The notes: generated from the sequence alone by a model not told the origin. 64,000 nucleotides of DNA from Zingiber officinale (GCF_018446385.1 NC_055996.1:130930532-130994531); one strand, 5' to 3'. Counted from the stretch's first letter, positions 21,331 through 33,484 are shown. Translations and numbers: made by a program.

Positions 21331-23864
21331 TTGCTAATAGATAGCTTATGGATAGCATTGTAGAACAAGGCTTTAGAATTCCCTTAAATATGCATGATTA
21401 TGTGTTACTTAGTTGATTTCACTTATAGATGCATATGGGAAAAAAAATACCCTAACAGTATTTTGAGTTTAAGAAAAATATAAGAAAGATAAAGAAAAGA
21501 AAGAAAAATGTCAAGGCCTTAAGTAGATCCCAAAATCAAGACTTTAGGGATTTTGGCACACAAGGTGCTAAAGAAAATGTCGAGGCATTATATATTAGAA
21601 GTATTAAAAGATAACAAGTATTTTACTTTTATCAGTGGCACTATACTGGACTCTCAGTTGTCCTTGGGTTGGACTCTCATAGTCGTCCCTAGGTTTAGAT
21701 AACCTACTAAACCCTACTAGATTCGGGACCAGTTATCTCGGGTCTAGTTAGGGATGCGCGCATAGCAAGTACAATTGTCGGGCCCAAGAAGAAAGTTGAT
21801 TATTATTTTGAAGTATTATAAGTATAAGTTTTTGAACAAGTAAAATAAGTTTCACATAAGTATAAAAGTATTAAAGTATAAGTTTTAAACAAGTGGAATA
21901 AAAGAATAAGTTTAGAACAAATGAAATAAGTTTCATTTTGTTTTAAATCAGCAAATTTAGTTTTCTTTTATGCTAGCATGTTATTTAGATTAGCTTATTG
22001 TTCTTTGCTATTAGAAGAGCATGAGTAGCTTTACATGTTTAGCATTTCAGCCTGTTTGATTCCTTTACTATTGGATGAACATGAGTAGCCTTCAGTAAGC
22101 ATTCAGTTAGTTCATGTTATAGATATATGTACATGCATATCGAGTTTTTGTGAGTTAGATAGCGCTTACTAAGCATTCGCTTATAGTTTGCATTTCCTCT
22201 GACTACATATAAAGGAAAGGAAAAGATATAGCGATGGAAGGCGACAAGGTGGCGCGGATGGTGTGTGATGCCAGGACTATGGGAGAGACTTGGGCATTTT
22301 TAAGTTTCCGCATTTTAGTGTTTAAGAAGCATTTGAAGTTGTTCTTTAAGATACATGTCATTTGAGATTATTTTTGTGTTAGATTGCATGCTAAGATGAA
22401 TTCAGTATAGTAAGTATGTATTTTTGGTGTTTGACACTTATTTAACTGCGTGGATGTTTAATATATGTCCCAGCCGCTTGTGGCTGATGTATACTATGTA
22501 TGTATTTCAGTTTATGGTCACCGGTACAGGGGAGATGCTGCCGAAATTTTTCGGTAGAGACTCCTCGTGATTTCGATCATACCGGTTAAGTAGAGTTAGT
22601 AGTTAAGTAGCGGTCATCCTTAGAGAGTAGTATAGTATAGTAAGAAGGGTGGTCGATTACAGAAACACGCGACGATTCCGAGGGACGAGAAGCCGGAGTG
22701 AAAGCCTGCTCGAGAAGACCGGAAGTTGGGTTTGGGTGAGCCCTATTCCGGATAGCCGAGATCACCCAAGCGAGCGAAAAACTCGAACTGAGACGAACGG
22801 AGCCGGAGCAGAATACCTGGGCTAAAAAAGTCAACGATGTTGACTTTTCCCATCCGGGGCGCTCATAACAGTTAGGGGCGCCTGGACCGAAAATATATCC
22901 AGATCTCGGTCAAACCAAGATCTGTGCATTGGGGATAATGTTTTATCCCCCCCAGGGCGCCCGGAACCCTTCGGGGCGCCCCGACCAAGGCTATAAATAC
23001 AGCCTTGGTCCAGAAGCTTTTCATCATTCCAAGCAATTCATTTCCAACACTTGTACGCTTCAGTTTAGTTAGCTTCTTTCTTTTTGTGCTTCATCATTGT
23101 AAGAGGCTTCTCTGCCTGAAGGAGATACTAGTGCGACATCTTCCTTGGATTAACAACCTTCCTGGTTGTAACCAAGTAAATCCCTATGTGCCTCTTCTTT
23201 TCTGTTTTAATTTACTGCTTCTATATTTTGCAAGTGTTAGTTTGAAAGTTCGAGAAGGGTTTTAGTTTATTTTTGCAGGCTATTCAACCCCCCTTTTAGT
23301 TGACCGTCGCGTTCCAACAATGATGATTTTCTAGGTCCAGAGGTCTTTTTATAGCCCCTAAAAAAAGTTATTCATAGCTTGAAGGCGTCTCCAAAGAGAT
23401 CCAAGGCGCCTTCCATCGGATAAAGTTTATCCGTCGAGGATAAAACTTTATCCTCGGCTAATGGTAAGTGAAGGCACCTTCATACTGTTCATTGAAGGCG
23501 TCTTCCATAAGGCAACTCAGCTCAAAGATGATCTCTTCGCGTAGGTGATTTTTCGGCTAACCGGAGTTGAGCTCACCCAAACCCAACTCCGACCTTCTCC
23601 ACGAGCAGACTTCCTTCCCGGCTTCTTGTCCCTCGAACGTCGTGCACATCTTTCTCGTCTGTCGGTGTACTCTTCTGCAGCATCTCGTCCTTTGGATGCA
23701 CTGAGCCCGTCGACTCCCTTCCCATGCCATCCTTCTTGCTAGCTACATCTTCCGCTCGACTTCCTGTATTCTTAAGCTCTTGCACACACAGACGCACGGA
23801 TCAAACACAACATGACCTAATTGAACTTGGTTGACCATATCAAAACTACCCTGGGGTACTAACA

Positions 23865-24175
23865 AAATAATTGGTTTTTGATCAATTAGCTGATTAATTA
23901 ATAGGAGTTATTCGTAAAGCACAATAGCTTCCTCACGAGAGCGTAATCGATTGGGAGAAGTTTGCGAGTGAACAATGGGCTTCTGAATTAATTGGGTGAT
24001 CTATTAGGAAGCCACATAATCGATTGGGTAATCAATTGGGAGAAGCAAAAAATAGCCATTACGAGGTTTGGATGACTAGATTTGCTCTGATCTGACATGG
24101 CAATCGATTAGAGGTAAAGTCAATCGATCGGGAGCCTAATCTATGGGATAAAAAGTGTTTGCCAAAGATTCAAAT
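23865..24175 (+). other. LTR-like remnant, left part
   Basis: Short AATCGATTGGG / AATCAATTGGG words recur (23947, 24031, 24042), reminiscent of the palindromic words in S1 but decayed. Pre-insertion DNA continues across E5 at 33099-33484, which ends ...GTCCTAACA. Together they look like an old LTR ending in TAACA. There is no coding content. Confidence 0.45.
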
Positions 24176-26035
24176 TGTTAGTTAGAGCCCTAGAGCCAAT
24201 CATTTGATGATTGTATGGACTCATGTATATCATATTCTTGTTTATTAATAAAGGCATTTGTTTGGTTATTATACTTATTTATATTAGTGCCAAATAGACT
24301 AAGTATAATAGCGTCCTTGAGTAGAAGGTTCATACCTATATCAATCGATTAGTTGAATCGATAGTGAGATGATATAGGGAACACTACTCTAAATCATTCC
24401 TAGTCGAGTATTAGCATTCAGGGACAATGTTAATACAATAAGACTAGCATGTAGGTCAGCTCGATGACTTGATCTCACAAGTCATAGATATAGAGATATC
24501 AAGCTGACACATGGGTATGCATTAGAGAATGTATACTGAATGACCCGCCATGAGAAAGTATCATGGATCGTTATATGAGTGTCATATACTTTCTCATGTG
24601 GCTATTAGTATGACTATTAGTCCTTAGACCTGAAGTCACCATGGATCCCTACATAAGGAGTTATGTACTTTAGTTTCGTCAAACGTCACCCGTAACTGGG
24701 TGGACTATAAAGGCGATTCCTGGGTATATAACGAATTATGTAGAGGGATGTGAGTGATGTAGATGGGATCTATCCCTCCCATATGACGGGAGCGACATCG
24801 GTATTCTTGATAGAGTGAGACCACTAAGTGCATGGCCATGCCCAAATGAGTCAACATTAGATGTTGAGCTCATTTGATCGAGTGAGTCTACTTAGAGTTC
24901 AAGATTTAGATTGATTAGAGGATGACACGGTCTATGCCTCATATTGATCAATCTAGATGTCTAGGATAGAAGGACACTTGTCATTATTTTGTGAGTAGTC
25001 ACAATTGGTAGTCACAAGGTGATGTCGGATCTCGACATTCTTGTAACTTGGGTAGTAATGATGTGTTGCTAGATACCGCTCATTACTTATGCTCCTAAAT
25101 GGGTTTAGAGCATTGCCAACGTTACAAGAACCTATAGGGTCACACACTTAGGACAATTAGGTGGAGATTAGGTTCATATGATGAACCAAGAGGATTAGAT
25201 TCATTTGATGAATCAAATTGGATTAAGAGTAATCCTAATTGGGCTAACTTGAGTTCGACTCAAGTTGATTCATGTGTTAAATGAGTCTAATTTAGATTTT
25301 GACTCATTGAATCAATTCAATTTAATGAATTAGATTCATTATATTAAGTTGGCTCGAATCAAATGGTTGGATTAGATCCACCATGGTAGAGATTGAGTCA
25401 AGTTTGACTTGACTTGAGAAGGAAGACCAAAGGTCAATTTTGACTTGACCTTTTGCCACCTCATTGGTGAGTTGGCATTAGGTGGACCAATAATGATGTT
25501 CCACATCATCATGGGTGCCACCTCATGGAAGTTACAAAGCTACTCTCTTAATGATTTCATATTAATTGCAATTAATGCAATTAATTGGTGAGTTTTTGAA
25601 AGTGGCCGGCCACTTGGTTTTTGGGTGTGAATTTCATTTTTCCCATTCAAGTGGTGTAACTCCTTCTTCTTCCTTGTGTTCTTCCTCTCAAGCTCTCCCT
25701 CTCCCTCTCCTCCTCCCTTGGCCGAACCACATAGGTGCTAGCACACCTTGGTTTTTGGTCATCTCCATCTAGTGTGTCCGTGTGGATACTTCTAGAGGAC
25801 CGGCGCTTGACGGTCTTGAGATCCGGCATCATTTGGACGAGCGGGAACGCGAAGGGCATCGCTACAAGGGTAAACATTTTTCTCGTAGATCTAAGTAGTA
25901 GATCAGTTTTTGAACTCGTACAAGAAATAGTTTTTCGAATTTTATATACGAATCTTTGCACGGATTTACGGCTTTGGGTCCTTCGGGGTTTCCGCGACGC
26001 GAAAAAGCGGTTTTCGTGGCCCGAAGAACCTAACA
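24176..26035 (+). repeat. 5' LTR of E5
   Basis: 1,860 bp. Ends ...GAAGAACCTAACA. It includes a CT-rich tract at 25666-25720 and lacks the hairpin and palindrome arrays of A, B and S1. Confidence 0.94.
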
Positions 26036-26036
26036 G

Positions 26037-26049
26037 TGGTATCAGAGCC
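26037..26049 (+). promoter_or_regulatory. Primer-binding site of E5
   Basis: TGGTATCAGAGCC, iMet tRNA complement, 1 base after the LTR. Confidence 0.93.
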
Positions 26050-27718
26050 ACGTGCAAAGACTTGTACGAGTTAGTTTTTGGTTTTTGGAAAACAAAAACT
26101 TCTGTGATTTTCTGTAAAAATTCAATTTTTATGTTTTTATGGGTAATTTTTCCTTATAGGCGAAGCACAAGTGTCTTGGCACTTGTAGGCTTCGGCTATC
26201 GGGAAGAATTTTCCCAAACGGCTTCGTTTCGACCCAAAATCTTTTGGGACAGCGGCCTCGGGTGCCTTTAGATCGCAACGGAGCAACTCACGATGGTTAG
26301 ATCGTGGGTAGGGGCGCTTCCCCTAACCCCGCAAGGGGATTTGCTTCGCGATCGCACCCGAAATCGCTAAAAACGAACCCGTCGGGAAGATTTTTCCGAA
26401 ACGGTAATGTCTCGGCCCAAATCGTTTTGGGACAGCGGGTTTAGGCGCTGTTGGATCGCAAAGGAACCCTCACGATGGTTAGATCGCGGGTAGGGGCGCT
26501 GCCCCTGGGCCCCGCAAGGGGATCCGTTCCGCGATTGCGCCCGAAACCGCTAAACGGGACCGCCGGGAAATTTTACTTGTAAAATTGTAAAAAAAATTAT
26601 TTTTAAAATTACAGAAAATAAGAAAATATATAATTTTGAATTATATATTAATTTTGTGATAGTCATGGCCCAAAACCCAATATGATTGGTTGTGTTGTAA
26701 TTCATAATACGGCCTGCGTGCCGTGATGTGTTTTCGCGTGTTGTATTTATTTTATTATTCGCGACCTGCGCGTCGTGCCTCGTCTTTTATTCTTGTTGTA
26801 AATTAGATTTAGACTCGAATATAACTCGAGTTTCAAATTGTAATGTACAAATTAGAGCGGTGGAGGGTCCACACGAGACGGAGTTCCGAGGCGGGCACGA
26901 GCAACACAAGGTGGTCAAAGGGAGGAGCTTGGAGAAGCTGTTGACCCTAGGTTGACCATTCGATCTTCTCATTGGCTTGAGAAGATCGTAGTAGGGCCAT
27001 GACTAAATAGATTAATTAATTAATTATTATGTATCTGATGCATGTTTAATAGTTAATTAATTAATTAGTGCCTTAACGATTAGATTAGATCTAAGTCGTG
27101 CACATGATGCACCCTTGCGATTAGATTAGATCTAAGTCGTGCACAAGATGCATCCTTCTCGATTAGATTAGATCTAGATCGAACCAACTCTAAATGCCTA
27201 ACCGTGCCGTGATACCTATCACTACCTCGATCACATGTATTGTTGAATCTGCCAAAGCAGAGCAATACATATTATCTTGGTAGGGTACGGAGGGACAATC
27301 TTGGTCCCGCCTATCAACGCATGGGTGAATACAAACTCAATTAGATTGAGTATTCCTAGTTACTCGGTTGGATCGAGTCAACTATAGGCATTATTCCAAC
27401 GGTTAGAAAAGATAGGTCAAAATCACATCTATATTAACTCTCGGGCGTATTAGCCAAAGCTAACTCGAGTTTTAATATAAATGCAGATATTGATTCTATA
27501 AACAAGAGTTGCATAGAGATGTAATTGGTAATCGTTACCTACCGATCATACTAAGCTTTGGGCGTATTAGCCAAAGCTAACTCAAGGGTTAGTATGATGT
27601 GGATCTTGTCCTACAAGAATTATAGAATTCAGTGGGAGCATCATTTAATTAAAGGCCTAATTAGATGATTTAAAAGAATATGATATTTATTTCTGCAAAT
27701 TTTCTGTTGTAGATAACC
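26050..27718 (+). other. Long untranslated leader of E5
   Basis: About 1.67 kb between the primer site and gag. It contains a 183-bp tandem duplication (26199-26570), a CGGCCTGCGTGCCG word at 26711, three 41-42-bp direct repeats starting GATTAGATTAGATCTA (27078, 27119, 27161), and two copies of GGGCGTATTAGCCAAAGCTA (27445, 27559). No coding frame is convincing. Such a long leader is unusual for Copia and may carry packaging or translation signals. Confidence 0.75.
26199..26570 (+). repeat. 183-bp tandem duplication in E5 leader
   Basis: Copy 1 is 26199-26381 and copy 2 about 26382-26570. Both run TCGGGAAGA...TTTTGGGACAGCG...ATCGC...GGTAGGGGCGCT...CCCCGCAAGGGGAT...CCGAAA(C/T)CGCTAAA. Each unit holds a GC hairpin CCCC-GCAA-GGGG. 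Confidence 0.85.
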
Positions 27719-30700
27719 ATGACGTCGAATACGAACTTTTTCTCTCTGCGTTCTGTCCTTAAGAAGGACAAGCTCAACGGAGCAAATTTCCTGGACTGGT
27801 ACAGGAACTTGAGAATAGTTCTCACCCAAGAACGTAAACTGTACGTTCTGGAGCAGCCCATTCCGGAGGCTCCTCCTGCCACTGCCACGCGAGCAGACCG
27901 TGATGCTTACAAGAAGCATCAAGATGACGCATTCGATGTGTCATGTCTAATGCTCGCAACCATGAACTCTGAGCTTCAGAAGCAACATGAGTTAATGGGT
28001 GCTTACGATATGGTTGCACATCTTCGTCAACTATATCAAGGACAAGCAGGGCACTGGAAGAGGAACTTCACAGGATACTTGGAAGATCTTAACAAGAAGA
28101 GAAATAAGATTTCTACTTCAGGTATAAATGTTATAGAAGTCAACCTCTCTATTTATTCGTCGTGGGTATTAGATACCGGATGTGCTTCGCACATTTGTAC
28201 TAATGTACAAGCACTAAGAAATAGCAGAGCATTGACAAAGGGCGAGATAGACCTACGAGTAGGCAATGGAGCACGGGTTGCTGCTGTTGCTGTAAGGACT
28301 TATTTTCTATCTCTGTCCTCTGGGCTTATACTAGAGTTAGACGATTGTTGTTATGTGCCTGCATTGACTAAGAACATTATATCAGTTTCTTGTTTGGACA
28401 AGAAAGGATTCTCGTTTATAATAAAGAACAAATGTTGTTCTGTCTATTTAAATGATATGTTCTATTGTAGTGCACCTCTGATGAACGAACTCTATATTCT
28501 AGACCTTGAGAGCTCTATCTATAACGTTAGTATCAAGAGGTTCAAATCGAACGATATGAACCACACCTATCTCTGGCACTGTCGCTTAGGTCATATAAAT
28601 GACAAGCGCTTATCCTAGCTCCATAAGGATGGTTTGCTGGACTCATTTGATTTTAAATCATATGAGATATGCGAATCATGCCTACGAGGCAAGATGACCA
28701 AGACTCCCTTTAGTGGGCACAGCGAGAGAGCGACTGATTTGTTAGGACTCATACATAGTGATGTATGTGGCCCTTTCAATGTCGCTGCTAGAGGCGGTTA
28801 TAGGTACTTCATCACATTTACTGATGATTTCAGTAGATACGGTTATGTGTACTTGATGACACATAAGTCTGAATCCTTTGAAAAGTTCAAAGAATTCAAG
28901 AATGAAGTACAGAACCAGCTTGGCAAGAGTATTAAGGTACTTCGATAAGATCGAGGTGGTGAATACTTAAGCCATGAGTTTCGTGACTACTTAGCTGAGT
29001 GTGGGATTTTATCTCAACTCACTCCTCCTGGAACACCACAGTGGAATGGTGTATCCGAAAGGAGGAATCGTACCTTATTAGATATGGTGCGATCTATGAT
29101 GAGTCACACAGATCTTCCGACATATCTATGGGGATATGCTCTAGACACGGCAGCTTTCATACTCAACCGAGTTCCATCAAAGGCCGTGATAAAGACACCA
29201 TATAGGATATGGACTGGGAGAGATGCCCAGGTGTCTTTCATGAGGATTTGGGGTTGTGAGGCTTACGTTCGACGTCAAGTCTCAGACAAGTTAGGACCCA
29301 AATCCGACAAGTGCTATTTCATCGGATATCCCAAGGAAACTAAGGGATATTACTTCTACATTCCCAGTCAGCACAAGGTAGTTGTGGCAAAGACTGGGGT
29401 CTTTCTAGAAAGGGATTTTGTTTCTAGAAAGACTAGTAGGAGCGCGTTCGATCTTGAAGAAGTTCAAGATGCGAACAATAGCACTAATGCCTCGATGGAA
29501 ATTGAACCGGAACCACAAAGTGTTGTGGATGATGTTGTTCCACAAAGAGTTGAGGAACAACAACCGGTTCAAGTAGACATACCTCTTCGCAGGTCTGATA
29601 GGGTACGTCGTCAGCCTGAGAGATACTCTTTTCTCTTGTCTGACCATGATGACATTGTGCTCATAGAAGATGAGCCTACCACCTATCAGGAAGCTGTGAT
29701 GAGACCAGATTCCGAGAAATGGCTAGAAGCCATGAGATCCGAGATGGAATCCATGTACACCAACCAAGTATGGACTTTGGTTGATCCACCTGAAGGGTAA
29801 AACCCATTGGGTGCAAGTGGGTCTTTAAGAGAATGACTGACATGGATGGACTTATCTATAAGGGTCGCTCGGTAGCTAAAGGTTTCAAGCAGATTCATGG
29901 TATTGACTATGATGAAACCTTTTCTCCAATAGCGATGTTTAAGTCCATTCGGATCATGCTTGCTATTGCAGCTTACCTTGACTATGAGATATGGCAGATG
30001 GATGTCAAAACCGCGTTTCTGAATGAAACCTACTCGAGGATGTGTACATGACACAACCTGAGGGTTTTGTAGATCCACAACTAGTAGAGTATGCAAGCTG
30101 CATAGGTCCATTTATGGACTAAAGCAAGCTTCTCGGAGCTGGAATCTTCGATTTGATGATGCAATCAAACAGTTTGGTTTCATCAAGAACGAAGATGAGC
30201 CTTGTGTCTACAAGAAGGTTGTAGGGGACATAGTTGTCTTCCTCATACTGTATGTGGATGACATACTACTCATTGGGGAGGACATCCCTATGCTTCAGTC
30301 TGTCAAGACATGGCTAGGGAGTTGCTTCTCAATGAAGGACTTAGGTGAGGCATCTCGTATTCTTGGGATACAGATCTATAGAGATAGATCTAAGAGATTG
30401 CTTGGCCTAAGTCAGAGTACATATATTGACAAGGTACTCCTTCGGTTTGCCATGCAGAACTCCAAGAAGGGATTTCTGCCGATGTCACATGGCGTGAGTC
30501 TTTCGAAGACTCAAGGTCCCTCTTCTAGAGAGGAGAGAGACCGCATGGATCAGATCCCTTATGCCTCAGCCATAGGATCGATCATGTACGCCATGCTGTG
30601 TACTCGACCTGATGTCTCGTATGCTTTGAGCATGACGAGCAGATACCAGTCAGATCTAGGTGAAAGTCACTGGATAGCGGTCAAGAATATTCTTAAGTAC

Positions 30701-31220
30701 TTACGAAGGACTAAAGAATATTTCTTGATATATGGAGGCAATGATGAGCTAACTGTAAAGGGTTACAGTGATGCCAGCTTTCAGACCGATCAGGATGATT
30801 ACCGATCGCAGTCAGGGTTCGTATTTTGCATTAATGGTGGTGCTGTCAGCTGGAAGAGTTCGAAGCAGGATACAGTAGCTGATTCTACAACAGAAGCCGA
30901 GTACAAAGGAGGCAGTTTGGATCCGCAAGTTCATCACTGAACTTGGGGTGGTTCCTAGCATCGCTGACCCAGTTGAGCTCTATTGTGACAACAATAGAGC
31001 TATAGCACAGGCGAAGGAACCTCGCTCACACCAGCGGACCAAGCACATACTACGACGCTTCCATCTCATTCGAGAGATTATCGATAGAGGAGATGTGAAG
31101 ATTTGCAGAGTACCTACAGAGGCTAACATCGCAGATCCCTTGACCAAGGCTTTGGCACAGAGGAAGCATGATGGTCACACTAGGTCTTTAGGCCTTAGAG
31201 CCTATACTGATTGGCACTAG
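27719..31220 (+). pseudogene. E5 gag-pol polyprotein (Copia), multiply broken
   Basis: ATG at 27719. Order: capsid (MTSNTNFFSLRSVLKKDKLN..., to ~28050); a deletion that removed the first half of the CCHC knuckle, leaving GHWKRNF; protease WVLDTGCASH (~28162); GAG-pre-integrase WHCRLGH (~28574); integrase zinc H-H-C-C and core residues in HSDVCGP, FTDDFSRYG and NGVSERRNRT; reverse transcriptase with MDVKTAFLN (~30001) and YVDD at 30251-30262; RNase H with DSTTEAEY (~30882), ELYCDNN and the end at 31220. Lesions: TAG at 28616-28618, TAA at 28946-28948, a one-base loss at ~29797, a frameshift at ~30030, another after 'FVDPQLVE', and a small deletion plus shift at ~30905. The ATG choice follows the conserved Copia Gag start. 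Confidence 0.92.
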
Positions 31221-31223
31221 TGC

Positions 31224-31234
31224 TAGTGGGAGAT
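31224..31234 (+). promoter_or_regulatory. Polypurine tract of E5
   Basis: TAGTGGGAGAT directly before the 3' LTR, the common Copia type. Confidence 0.8.
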
Positions 31235-33093
31235 TGTTAGTTAGAGCCCTAGAGCCAATCATTTGATGATTGTATGGACTCATGTATATCATATTCTTGT
31301 TTATTAATAAAGACATTTGTTTGGTTATTATACTTATTTATATTAGTGCCAAATAGACTAAGTATAATAGCGTCCTTGAGTAGAAGGTTCATACCTATAT
31401 CAATCGATTAGTTGAATCGATAGTGAGATGATATAGGGAACACTACTCTAAATCATTCCTAGTCGAGTATTAACATTCAGGGACAATGTTAATACAATAA
31501 GACTAGCATGTAGGTCAGCTCGATGACTTAATCTCACAAGTCATGGATATAGAGATATCAAGCTGACACATGGGTATGCATTAGAGAATGTATACTGAAT
31601 GACCCGCCATGAGAAAGTATCATGGATCGTTATATGAGTGTCATATACTTTCTCATGTGGCTATTAGTATGACTATTAGTCCTTAGACCTGAAGTCACCA
31701 TGGATCCCTACATAAGGAGTTATGTACTTTAGTTTCGTCAAACGTCACCCGTAACTGGGTGGACTATAAAGGCGATTACTGGGTATATAACGAATTATGT
31801 AGAGGGATGTGAGTGATGTAGATGGGATCTATCCCTCCCATATGACGGGAGCGACATCGGTATTCTTGATAGAGTGAGACCACTAAGTGCATGGCCATGC
31901 CCAAATGAGTCAACATTAGATGTTGAGCTCATTTGATCGAGTGAGTCTACTTAGAGTTCAAGATTTAGATTGATTAGAGGATGACACGGTCTATGCCTCA
32001 TATTGATCAATCTAGATGTCTAGGATAGAAGGACACTTGTCATTATTTTGTGAGTAGTCACAATTGGTAGTCACAAGGTGATGTCGGATCTCGACATTCT
32101 TGTAACTTGGGTAGTAATGATGTGTTGCTAGATACCGCTCATTACTTATGCTCCTAAATGGGTTTAGAGCATTGCCAACGTTACAAGAACCTATAGGGTC
32201 ACACACTTAGGACAATTAGGTGGAGATTAGGTTCATATGATGAACCAAGAGGATTAGATTCATTTGATGAATCAAATTGGATTAAGAGTAATCCTAATTG
32301 GGCTAACTTGAGTTCGACTCAAGTTGATTCATGTGTTAAATGAGTCTAATTTAGATTTTGACTCATTGAATCAATTCAATTTAATGAATTAGATTCATTA
32401 TATTAAGTTGGCTCGAATCAAATGGTTGGATTAGATCCACCATGGTAGAGATTGAGTCAAGTTTGACTTGACTTGAGAAGGAAGACCAAAGGTCAATTTT
32501 GACTTGACCTTTGCCACCTCATTGGTGAGTTGGCATTAGGTGGACCAATAATGATGTTCCACATCATCATGGGTGCCACCTCATGGAAGTTACAAAGCCA
32601 CTCTCTTAATGGTTTCATATTAATTGCAATTAATGCAATTAATTGGTGAGCTTTTGAAAGTGGCCGGCCACTTGGTTTTTGGGTGTGAATTTCATTTTTC
32701 CCATTCAAGTGGTGTAACTCCTTCTTCTTCCTTGTGTTCTTCCTCTCAAGCTCTCCCTCTCCCTCTCCTCCTCCCTTGGCCGAACCACATAGGTGCTAGC
32801 ACACCTTGGTTTTTGGTCATCTCCATCTAGTGTGTCCGTGTGGATACTTCTAGAGGACCGGCGCTTGACGGTCTTGAGATCCGGCATCATTTGGACGAGC
32901 GGGAACGCGAAGGGCATCTCTACAAGGGTAAACATTTTTCTCGTAGATCTAAGTAGTAGATCAGTTTTTGAACTCGTACAAGAAATAGTTTTTCGAATTT
33001 TGTATACGAATCTTTGCACGGATCTACGGCTTTGGGTCCTTCGGGGATTCCGCGACGCGAAAAAGCGGTTTTCGTGGTCCGAAGAACCTAACA
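31235..33093 (+). repeat. 3' LTR of E5
   Basis: 1,859 bp, about 99% identical by eye to the 5' LTR; one base shorter in a T-run near 32512. Confidence 0.94.
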
Positions 33094-33484
33094 CAAATGC
33101 AGTTCTTCTTTTCCACCAGTTCTTGAGCTTTTGGAAGATAAGTATTGCTACACTTTCCAACCGATCATGAGGCAATCCAAAGCAATAAGAGATCAAGCAA
33201 GCAAAATTTTTCATTTGTATTATGCATTTATTTCTTGCTTTCATTGTATTTTTGTTGTGAGATTGTACAAGGCTTCTTTGCCTCCTAATTGTTTCCGAGA
33301 AGAAGTAGATTTCATAGTGGATGAGATCATGAGGAGAGTGGACCTTTACATTAGTCATCATAAGGAGGTGGATGCCAAGTAAAATCAACGAGTTAGCGAT
33401 TACTTCAAGTTTCTGCTGCAATAAAATCATCTTTGAAGCGATCGGAACTAATTACTCTCCTCTAGCTCCCGAAGTGTCCTAACA
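33094..33484 (+). other. LTR-like remnant, right part
   Basis: Continuation of 23865-24175 after E5, beginning with the second TSD copy CAAAT (33094-33098). It contains AAGGCTTCTTTGCCTCC (33269), a phrase typical of the R/U5 part of these LTRs, and ends ...GTCCTAACA at 33484. No primer site follows. Confidence 0.45.

Larger units (their letters stand above)
18175..22661 (+). mobile_element. 4.5-kb TG...CA insert without coding capacity (probable Gypsy-type solo LTR)
   Basis: 4,487 bp from TGTAACAACCC to ...GATTACA with a perfect 5-bp TSD GAAAC (18170-18174 and 22662-22666). No long open frame, primer-binding site or polypurine-flanked inner boundary is visible. The simplest reading is one very long solo LTR. 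The TGTAACA-type start and the terminal ACCGGTACAGGGGAGATGCT region recall Ty3/Gypsy Tekay-like LTRs; this lineage call is from memory. It also contains tRNA-like boxes at 18352-18562 and a short repeat field at 21050-21330. Confidence 0.75.
1469..23319 (+). mobile_element. LTR retrotransposon E1 (gag only), host of four later insertions
   Basis: Outer plus-strand element with 5' LTR 1469-2460 and 3' LTR 17837-23319. LTR ends are TGTTGGAAC...GTTCCAACA, and a perfect 5-bp duplication ATGAT lies at 1464-1468 and 23320-23324. Once later insertions are removed the element is about 4.2 kb: LTRs of 992 and 991 bp and an internal region of about 2.2 kb (2461-3375 plus 16547-17836). Only gag is recognisable; there is no protease, integrase, reverse transcriptase or RNase H. 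The capsid type and iMet primer site place it with Copia. It must have depended on enzymes from another element, or it lost pol earlier. Confidence 0.9.
17837..23319 (+). repeat. 3' LTR of E1, split by a 4.5-kb insert
   Basis: LTR segments 17837-18174 and 22667-23319 total 991 bp, against 992 bp for the 5' LTR. The break falls inside a GGACGAGAAGGAAAC word that is uninterrupted in the 5' LTR near 1805. The LTR ends at 23319 and is followed by the ATGAT duplication. Confidence 0.9.
1177..23864 (-). repeat. 5' LTR of element X, split by E1
   Basis: The LTR lies at 1177-1468 and resumes at 23325-23864 (about 832 bp once E1 and one TSD are removed). Read on the minus strand it begins TGTTAGTACCCC at 23864 and ends in ...CACCA beside the primer-binding site. 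The right part has GGCGCC-type words and a CTTTTTATAGCCCC tract resembling the LTRs of E1 and G2, so these are related families. The left end of X is outside the window, so no TSD can be checked. Confidence 0.75.
24176..33093 (+). mobile_element. Copia LTR retrotransposon E5 with damaged gag-pol
   Basis: 8,918 bp, perfect TSD CAAAT (24171-24175 and 33094-33098). LTRs are 1,860 bp (24176-26035) and 1,859 bp (31235-33093), TGTTAGTTAG...ACCTAACA, with only about 14 differences seen by eye. Domain order gag, protease, integrase, reverse transcriptase, RNase H is Copia (Pseudoviridae order). It is the only element here with pol, but the coding region has several stops, frameshifts and two deletions, so it cannot move by itself. 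Confidence 0.95.

Noticed and set aside
25647-26057. Open frames in the E5 LTRs (also 32705-33430)
   Set aside because: They appear in both LTR copies, are antisense or cross LTR boundaries and match no domain.
24176-33093. Endogenous pararetrovirus or other virus-derived origin
   Set aside because: The domain order gag-protease-integrase-RT-RNase H, two LTRs, a 5-bp TSD and the iMet primer site are those of a Copia retrotransposon; no movement or envelope gene is present.
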